Positions 56,546 through 64,000 of a DNA stretch of 64,000 nt are shown piece after piece. The notes beneath the pieces were generated by a model. It had not been told where the DNA came from, ran no database searches, and saw only the letters and a program-made list of their open reading frames with translations. Each line of letters starts with the position of its first letter. Position 1 is the first letter of the stretch. Both the position numbers and the translations under genes were made by a program. Where the stretch lies: NCBI GenBank assembly GCA_030141605.1, contig JAQGDQ010000340.1:124001-188000 (forward strand), in the 5' to 3' direction. The stretch comes from Tubiluchus corallicola (lineage: Eukaryota > Priapulida > Priapulimorpha > Priapulimorphida > Tubiluchidae).

Positions 56546-57640
56546 ATGCATCTTTTTAAATGCAGACGAATAAACCACACCTAGCACCTTGTACCATTAA
56601 GATATTGAGTGGACATTTTTGGTTGATGCACGTGGCACGTTGACGTCACACACCATTCCAGTTTTAGCTTAGGAATCATCGATTGAAGTCTGAAGACCAC
56701 AGCGAAGAACCTAACAGAGCCAAATTTTTCACTTTTGCGCTACGGCCCTCAAATACGCCAGTTAAATGGATCTGCCCTATACTTCGTTGCAGTTTGTATC
56801 TCTATCATTTTAACATATGAGTGGATCTGCCCCTTTCTGTTTTCTTTCTTCAAAGTCTCGTTCCGTTTGTTGTAGACATTGAGGTATTGCCACATCTGTC
56901 CCCATGGTACTCTGCATTTTATGAAAAAACAGATTCCACGACAACTGTAAAAGCTTCCCGTGTTGTTCTTGTGAAAAAATCAAGAAATGGGCAAAAGGGG
57001 CGTGTTCTGGCACACTAGTCCTCCATTGTTTATTGTAGCATGCGTAATACATAAGTTTACTAAGTCTATACATAAGTATATATATTATACATAAGCCCAT
57101 GTAGGTGCTATGTATATATTGAGTGCCAAGTTATTTGCCTAAAAAATCCATGTTGTTTCGTGGGAATTTGAATAGTCAATTTCTTTATTGTGGAATGTAT
57201 AACACATAAGTCTACGTAAGTGTATACATACAAGTCAATATTAGTATACATAAGTCCGTGTATAGGCACTTGAGCGCCTTAGCGTGATGATGTTATATGC
57301 ACAGTAGCTATAGAGGATACAATTGTATTATATGTGTAAAATATAAAATATATATATATGTATATGTAAAATGTAAAGTACATGTTGTTTGAATACATTC
57401 TTTGTTATACAAAATGTCAGTAACATTGAAGAAAGTACACGTCTTTTCATGCAGACTAATTGGCACAAAAGCGTATTGGTGGTTATTGGTAACTGACTGT
57501 TTTCATGAAGAAATTGAATATTGTCTCATTGTTTAGTGTAGAAATTATCTTCATGCTCAACCGATTAACATAAATATACTAAAAAGGGTTGTATATCGGA
57601 TACATAATTGTGTACTGATGATTGTGAACTTTTTATCATT
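56546..57640. other. Intergenic stretch, no gene seen
   Basis: AT-rich, with short TATA/ACATAAG-type repeats at 57050-57260 and a TATATATATG stretch near 57350. The open frames at 56810-57100 lack coding character. Confidence 0.45.
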
Positions 57641-57644
57641 GCAT

Positions 57645-57667
57645 AACTGTTGATGATGATGTCGATG

Positions 57668-57699
<32 letters not shown>

Positions 57700-57860
57700 G
57701 ATGACCATGGTGATGATTATGATGATGGTGGTGATGATGATGATGGTGATGGTGCTGATGATGATGGTGCTGATGGTGATGATGATAATGACGACGATGA
57801 TGATGACGATGACTGTGACGATGATGTTGTTGATGCTGATGATGATGATGACTATGATAA
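57645..57860. repeat. (GAT)n microsatellite at a LINE tail
   Basis: GAT/GGT/GAC array. Its right border (ACTATGATAAGTCTTTATTA) is the tail of the adjacent LINE 3'UTR. Confidence 0.95.
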
Positions 57861-58033
57861 GTCTTTATTAGCCTCTTTTTACAGGCAAAATTTTCTGTAC
57901 ATACATAAAGCAATTTTGCATAGACACTAGAGTGAATTCTACAATATTACATGTTACTCATTCTGTAATCAGCTTTTTTAATTTCTGCTTAATTAAATTA
58001 AATTAATGAATTTATTTAATTAATAACATCATT

Positions 58034-58070
<37 letters not shown>

Positions 58071-58245
58071 CTATGATAACTCTTTATTAGCCTCTTTTTA
58101 CAAACAAAATTTTCTGTACATACATAAAGCAATTTTGCATAGACACTAGAGTGAATTCTACAATATTACATGTTACTCATTCCGTAATCAGCTTTTTTAA
58201 TTTCTGCTTAATTAAATTTAATTAATAACATCTTTACTGTGATGT
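57855..58245 (-). mobile_element. Two tandem LINE 3'UTR copies each ending in a (ATC)n tail
   Basis: 57860-58010 and 58070-58225 are near-identical (TTTATTAGCCTCTTTTTACA, AATTTTCTGTACATACATAA, ACTAGAGTGAATTCTACAAT), separated by a second GAT microsatellite. One insertion probably duplicated together with its tail. Confidence 0.8.
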
Positions 58246-58510
58246 TAAATCGGCAGTATTAAAGTAAGTGCTAAAATCAAGGTTATTAATGCTGCAAGTT
58301 TCCTCGCTAGTAATATAAAAATGTAGTTAAATTAATATACTAAATTATTAAAATCCCAATTCAATATTTAAATCCACAAGAGTTACAATCAGTAATCTCA
58401 AAAACTACACAAATTTAATCCCTATTTTACTAAAATTTACCAGCAGCATCTTAAAATAAAAGACTCCTTTTCAAAGTAGGTTACTGTCGATATTAAATTT
58501 ATATTTTTAG

Positions 58511-58683
58511 TCCAATACACAAGATTTAAGTTCTCATTTCCAAGTCCATTTAGTAGTACATTTCGCCTGCGTCGACTGGGGGACATCGGTGTATCAAATG
58601 TTCTGGATTCTGGGCTTCCATACCGTATTGGTGTAGTAATCATTACTGTAGTAACTTTGTTTTCCATTGTCATTTTTGTTTAA
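58511..58683 (+). CDS. Orphan candidate terminal exon with hydrophobic C-terminus
   Basis: The acceptor TATTTTTAG opens a 57-codon frame reading QYTRFKFSFPSPFSSTFRLR, RLGDIGVSNVLDSGLPYR, then the hydrophobic IGVVIITVVTLFSIVIFV and a stop. It could be the last exon of a gene with a C-terminal membrane anchor, but no upstream exons are found. It may be chance. Confidence 0.2.
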
Positions 58684-58914
58684 AAATGCGCTTTGTAGAA
58701 AATCTATTATATTGCTGTGCTAGATTCTAGCTGCGTATAATCTATACAGCCTAAAAAAACTACATTGGGTGATTAAATTGATGGAGCTGGTTAAAGGCAT
58801 ATTGTAATCAAGCTTTGATTTGTCTGTACTCTGTCAAGTTATGTTACTGAATATAGTAATAAAAGATATATGAATATTATGATATATGAAAAGGTTAAGT
58901 GAAAGACAGCAACG

Positions 58915-59195
58915 TATCTCAACTGCAACCATCACGTGACCTGTATAAAACAAAGCTTTCTGCCACATAAGTTCAGTAACTTTAGTTGTTTTGCGTGGAC
59001 TTTACTTAGCTATGCATTCATCTGCGCGTAGAGTGATTTACTTGCAGAATCTTGCTGGGGAACAAGAAAAAATGAACTTGGTAAGGTTCTAGCTAGTAGT
59101 TAAAGCTGCTACTATTACAACAGCATGAGCTGTGAGGCGTTGTCTTAACGTTTGACCTTTTCACGATCATCTTCAATCGCTGGAACTATGAAAAA
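58915..59195 (+). repeat. Dispersed repeat R5
   Basis: Second copy, same orientation as 50440-50745 (TTTTGCGTGGACTTTACTTA, AGAGTGATTTACTTGCAGAA). Confidence 0.75.
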
Positions 59196-59219
59196 TCTTA
59201 TTTATCAAATATCATTGTT

Positions 59220-59352
<133 letters not shown>

Positions 59353-59875
59353 TAAGTCGAACATTGGAGCAAGATATTATCAAGCACTGCAACATTGCTG
59401 GAAGCACTTTAACATTGTAACACTGCAAATGTGCTAAAGGTTGCCGTAATGAAGATATAGGACTATCATTCCACATATTCAGCGTAATCTAGATAACTCT
59501 GTCAGCCGTTTAAACACTCCCTGATACTAAATACACAAAGCAGACGGTTCTCAATAAAAAGTGCATTTCCTGAAAGCCGCGTTCATTTATCAAATCTTGT
59601 GCTGTTACCAAATACCAATGCTTGCTGTAGGCTAAAAATACACAGGCCAACGGGGAAACCGAAAGTTACAGACAGACTGCGTAGTACACTGTATCATACA
59701 TTTTAAACACAATGATTTATGCAAGTCACGTGACTAAAAGTGATGCAATCTGTGGCCTGGTAAGGCAGCATTCAGTGAAGTTCAACTCTCAAAAGTTGAT
59801 GAAGTTTCATCCTGACAACGTATTAAAATTGTGAAATTCAAATTCTGCTGTATAACACAGTTAAGGTCACTTATC

Positions 59876-61429
59876 ATGCCTTTGTTCCACACAGTAGACA
59901 GGTAAGTACAAGTAGTTTTTTAAATCTAAAAGTTACAATGCCGTTTTTAGACCTATAAATGGTGCGGATCAGTGGCTCTTTATTTCACTGTAACAGTTTA
60001 TAATGACTGATGAGTTGGGGTATTGTTGTAATCATTCATTCATTCTTTCGCTCAGCCTTTCTTTCTTTCCCTCTTCCTTTACTTTTTTCTTTCCTTCTTT
60101 CTTTCTTAAATTTCATTCATTCATTTGCTTTGTTTACTTAATTCCACCCCATTTCTATGTATTCTGTGGGTTTTTTATCGTTCAGTACTATTACCTACAA
60201 ATTTATCATCTAAAATACCACCTGCTTACAAAATGGAATTCCAATTAAAACACGCCCCAAAACTATTCATATTTTGAAAAGAGTCCGAAGACCGAACAAC
60301 AACAAAAACCGAGTCTTTTCGGGCTGTGACTTTCCATATACACAGATTATACCAGGGAGTTTTAAAGCAAAAGAAAACACTTTTCATAAACAAAGCTTAA
60401 AAATTCGTTTTAGAATTTCATGTCACTTACATGCTGTCTTACTACGCACAGAGCTTATAAAACTTGTAAATTTAAACTTCCACAATGACTTTTTGGCACA
60501 GCCATTTTGACAATAAGTCGTTTGAAACGAGTTTAGATAAAATTTGGAATAATAAGCAGAGCATTCGTAGTCCACTGTTCACTGACTAAGCAAAAGTATA
60601 ACGTACTTTACTTGTCACTAAAATCAATAATGGGTTTTTGGTGAGTCAGTGGTGCATACTGGGATTGTGATGCAGTACCATTCTACCAGGTGGCACGAAA
60701 TAGTTACATAACTAGTTACTACCTTTCTAGTTACATAAGTCTTTCAAACAAGTAAGAACAACGCTTTAATATAACTTTGTAAGGAAAGTTTTCTTGGAAC
60801 ATACATGCATTTTAGAATTCCCCTTTCTTCCCCTTTGACATTCGGTCATACATCCGTATTGAAAACAACTAAGTCATTTAATTTCCAGGAATGACCTAAA
60901 GCCTGGTGATCACATATACGTATGGAGGAGTGTAAACTATGCTCACCATGGAATATACATCGGTAACGATGAAGTTATTCACTTTACTGGACCCTGCAAA
61001 GAAAGCAAAAGAGAAGCACGCATTTATCGCGATTCTTTGGACGAATTCCTACAGGGTGGAACATTGAAAAAGTACGAATACGACAGTTCAATTCTTGCGG
61101 TGGGCGTAAAACTTTCAGGCACCTGTTGCGTACTCAAGAGAGATGACCCAGGAGACATTGTCAAAAGAGCTGAAGAGTTTTACGAAAAGCAAGATTATAC
61201 AGAAAAATATGGCGAATACAATCTTGTAAACAACAACTGTGAGATGTTTGCACTGACGTGCTGCCTGGGTGAAAAAATGAATGGTGACAATCATTGGGGC
61301 AGACGAGATCAGGCAGGACCACAGCAAACACTGACACCTGTCGTGGAGACGGCTGCATACCCTGTCTTTGCAGGGATACGCACGGTCCTTGCAGTAGACA
61401 GTTATTTGAAGGCTTGGTGGAATAATTAA
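59876..61429 (+). CDS. LRAT-domain (PLAAT/HRASLS-like) protein, two exons, 188 aa
   Basis: Exon 1 (59876-59901, MPLFHTVD plus two bases, donor GTAAGT) joins exon 2 (60889-61429) in frame to give RNDLKPGDHIYVW. LRAT/H-rev107 proteins are NlpC/P60-fold thiol acyltransferases or phospholipases acting on membrane lipids. The catalytic set is visible: His28 in YAHHGIYIG, His40 in VIHFTGP, and Cys126 in NNNCEMFA. Length is close to vertebrate PLAATs (about 160-170) but the C-terminus (TPVVETAAYPVFAGIRTVLA) is only mildly hydrophobic, not a clear membrane anchor. Exon 2 is sure. The tiny exon 1 rests on phase, donor and start. A single intron of ~990 bp contains an R1 copy. Substrate (retinol versus phospholipid) cannot be read from sequence. 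Confidence 0.88.
60365..60835 (+). repeat. Dispersed repeat R1 in the LRAT-gene intron
   Basis: Contains CACTTTTCATAAACAAAGCT, AGTCGTTTGAAACGAGTTTA and TTAGAATTCCCCTTTCTTCC. It ends ~55 bp before exon 2. Confidence 0.75.
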
Positions 61430-61775
61430 TAGATTTGTACAAAGTGTTGTGAATCAAATTTAAAATAAGAAATTAATTGGAATAATTAAATGATCAGATT
61501 TCGGAGATAAATATACTCCTCCTTGGTTTGATAACAAAAACCATACAATTTGATTATAACTGACTCACCCAGCTTGTACCTTGAATTTAATGAGTTCAGG
61601 TGTCATGGGTTAGTGAAGGAGAAAGTGGAAGATTAAAAGACACACCGACTAGTTAAAGAGTTAAGGTGCCAATTAGCGCACATAAAAATGCGTCCTGCGC
61701 TAGCCATTTGTCGATGAACAAGTCAGGAAGTTACTTTGTTAGGGTCAGTACAAGTCATTTACTGATTGTTAAATT
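61430..61775. other. 3' flank of the LRAT gene
   Basis: AT-rich; no canonical AATAAA in the first 150 bp (an ATTAAA occurs near 61485). No further features. Confidence 0.35.
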
Positions 61776-61779
61776 ATCC

Positions 61780-62210
61780 TATGAACCATATGAACTATAT
61801 GAATTATGTGAACTATATGAACTACATGAACCATGTACACTACATGAACCATATGAACTATATGAACCATATAAACTACAAGAACCATATGAACTATATG
61901 AAGTATATGAAGCATATGAACTATATGAAGCATATGAACTGTATGAAATATATGAACCATATGAACTATATGAACCATATGAACTATATGAACTATTTGA
62001 ACCATATGAACTACAAGAACTATATGAACTACATGAACCATATGAACTATATGAAGTATATGAGCAGATGAACCACATGAACTATATGAACCATATGAAC
62101 TATATGAACCATATGAACTACAAAAACCATATGAACGACATGAACCATATGAACTATATGAACCATATGAACTATATAAACTATTTGAACCATATGAACT
62201 ATATGCTCAG
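61780..62210. repeat. 9-18-bp minisatellite of the ATGAACTAT/ATGAACCAT type
   Basis: About forty-five 9-bp half units alternate between CATATGAAC and TATATGAAC variants. All three plus frames stay open for much of its length, giving Tyr/Glu/Leu or Met/Asn/Tyr repeats. Not a gene. Confidence 0.95.
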
Positions 62211-63275
62211 ATATGTGAAAACGTTTTTCGATTGTTTTTCCTGCAGAAGTAACCTACATGAACCTGCAAACTATATGAGAATTTTTAACGAAATTTATTA
62301 AAACTGCGTGTGCATTTGTATAATCATATTCGCTTTACATGTTTCTTTATTCACGCATAAATTGTAATTATTTGACAGAAGTGTGACGCTCAGGCTTATT
62401 TTAGGCCAGTTATGTAATTAGTTCCTACTGTTATAATTCTACCATTAATTATTGTCAATTTTTATAAAAGAAGTTTAGTTAAACTGTTTAATGATATAAC
62501 ACTAGAAGCCAACTTGTTCTGAAATCAGATTTCACCTGTACATTCAATGATACTGTTTATGCATTACTACTATATCATGTGACTGAAGCCACGTAGACGA
62601 AATTTTGGCTTCAGTTCGCCCAGGTATTCCGCTTCAAGTTGTCGAGTTAAGCGGACGTTCTCATGTCATAAAATGATGGTTTAGTAGTAACGGTGCTTGC
62701 TTGTAGAAAAGCGATCTGTCTACATGGTTACGACAGAGACGATAGTTGCATTCTAGCGATGATACTTACCTGTTGCCGATTACATTTTCCTGACGCTGAT
62801 GATACAACACTTATTAAAGATTGTAACTTACCACTTGTTGATGATGTCTACTGCTACTGATACTTACCCGCATTTACCTGACGTTGATGATACTGTCCTT
62901 GGTGCTTCCTAGCTGTGATTACGAAATTGGTAATCCTTACCTTGCGACGAGTGCAGGAGCTTGGATGCTACCCTATTTTGGCGTCATATAAGTGGAGGCG
63001 TAATTGTTATTCGAGAAAATGTTATTTGAGATATTCACTAAATTTTTATATTATTTTATTAATTCAGTGGTTTCCTTCCAGTGGTTTCCTTCCAGTGTTT
63101 TCGACTAAGTGTTTTATTCTTTACCTAAGGGTTACACTTAAGTCACGAACCACCTATTTGCAATAACGAAACTTAGACTACATCGTCACAGTAATGTGAA
63201 AAGGCCTAACTACATTGCTACATAGATGTACATAATGATATAATAAAGCCGTATGATAACCAGACTAAAGAAAAA
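62211..63275. other. Intergenic stretch, no gene seen
   Basis: AT-rich, with a small direct repeat of GTGGTTTCCTTCCA near 63068-63100 and dispersed CTGATGATAC motifs at 62755-62895. Confidence 0.45.
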
Positions 63276-63279
63276 ATTT

Positions 63280-63690
63280 AATTAGTAGATGAGTTACATT
63301 TTTAACGTTTAATTTGCGCCGACTTCCTACAGCAAAGGTTCTTGAAGGAAGGCACAATGATTTTTCAAATACTGCCACAATTTCAAATCCGATAAAAAGT
63401 ATACATTTTAATACAATTGATACTGCAAAAGCGTTTCTGATAATTAAACAATAGATTAAAAACTTACTTAACGGCAGACGGGCCCCAACTATTGATGACA
63501 TCACAAACTAACATAATTTTCAACAGCAAAAATATTCCACGAGCGTGTTGCACGCGTTTGTGAAAGCAAAACTTGAAGTACAGTGCTAGTGTAAGATATT
63601 CAATGTGTTGTACTAAAACTAGGCAAGTTTTGAGATAAAAATTCAAATTTATCGCTGTGCTCATGCATGAGCTTAATTATTATGCACATC
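63280..63690 (+). repeat. Dispersed repeat R3
   Basis: Shares ATTGATGACATCACAAACTA, CACGAGCGTGTTGCACGCGT and TGTTGTACTAAAACTAGGCA with the copies at 23395 and 42465. Confidence 0.8.
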
Positions 63691-64000
63691 AATAGAGATA
63701 AATGACCATTACTGCACTCTAAAACGAAAAATTACAAGAGAACGAATTAAAACCAGAAAACTTGCTCTTAATTAGCAAGCAAGATAAATGCGGTTAAATT
63801 TACTAACTTTGATTTCCCGTATTTCTTGTTCCTCTAACTATTACCTGTAATTACGCTAGTTTAAGATCAAGTAAATCTTAACATCGCACCACTGCGTAAC
63901 GCCAAGCCGGTCAGCACGTATCAGAGCCTAATCATTGCCCTAATGTCACGCTAAATTGTTTAAGTTTGTGTCAAGAAACTTGTTAATTAAACTCTAATTA
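63691..64000. other. Right-edge stretch, nothing recognised
   Basis: AT-rich, no exon or element signal. Confidence 0.4.

Noticed and set aside
61666-62301. 211-codon plus-strand frame rich in YELYE
   Set aside because: 9-bp period minisatellite; several frames are open at once and there is no non-repetitive coding part.

Overview
This is nuclear DNA of an animal. The genes are split by GT-AG introns of about 0.1-3.4 kb, there are no operons, and the sequence is AT-rich and full of microsatellites, minisatellites, non-autonomous hAT and piggyBac elements, LINE 3' ends and Penelope-like debris. The gene families (TTLL4-type ligase, DUF229 sulfatase-like protein, heteromeric amino-acid transporter light chain, LRAT-domain protein) and the repeat style suggest a marine invertebrate. 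I cannot fix the phylum from sequence alone.

Layout. (1) 1091-16412, minus: a 14-exon gene, assembled by hand from phase-compatible exons, for a 584-aa TTLL4-like glutamylase. Its first exon encodes what looks like a secretory signal peptide. The introns hold a 387-bp hAT MITE, an inverted pair of Penelope-like ends, an 84-bp higher-order minisatellite and a hAT element nested in another hAT element. (2) 16413-18780: microsatellites and otherwise featureless sequence. (3) 18815-19306, minus: a compact single-exon gene for a 123-aa cysteine-rich secreted or GPI-anchored protein, with TATA box and polyadenylation signal. (4) 19320-24960: LINE relic, satellites, a dispersed repeat and a 578-bp hAT MITE. 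(5) 24960-26515: a 64-bp satellite of about 23 units, each carrying a Pol III B-box-like motif. It runs into the last codons of (6), a two-exon DUF229 gene (26481-29580, minus) for a type II membrane protein. (7) 29.6-37.6 kb: repeats, SINE heads, LINE ends and one orphan candidate exon. (8) 37695-55962, plus: a ten-exon SLC7A9-like light chain (561 aa) whose introns are packed with satellites. (9) 56-59.8 kb: LINE fragments and microsatellites. (10) 59876-61429, plus: a two-exon LRAT/PLAAT-like acyltransferase (188 aa). (11) Repeats to the end.

The five genes show no shared pathway. The most unusual coding item is the TTLL4-like ligase with an apparent signal peptide, because TTLL enzymes normally act on cytosolic tubulin. 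The most unusual non-coding item is the B-box satellite that supplies the stop codon of the DUF229 gene.
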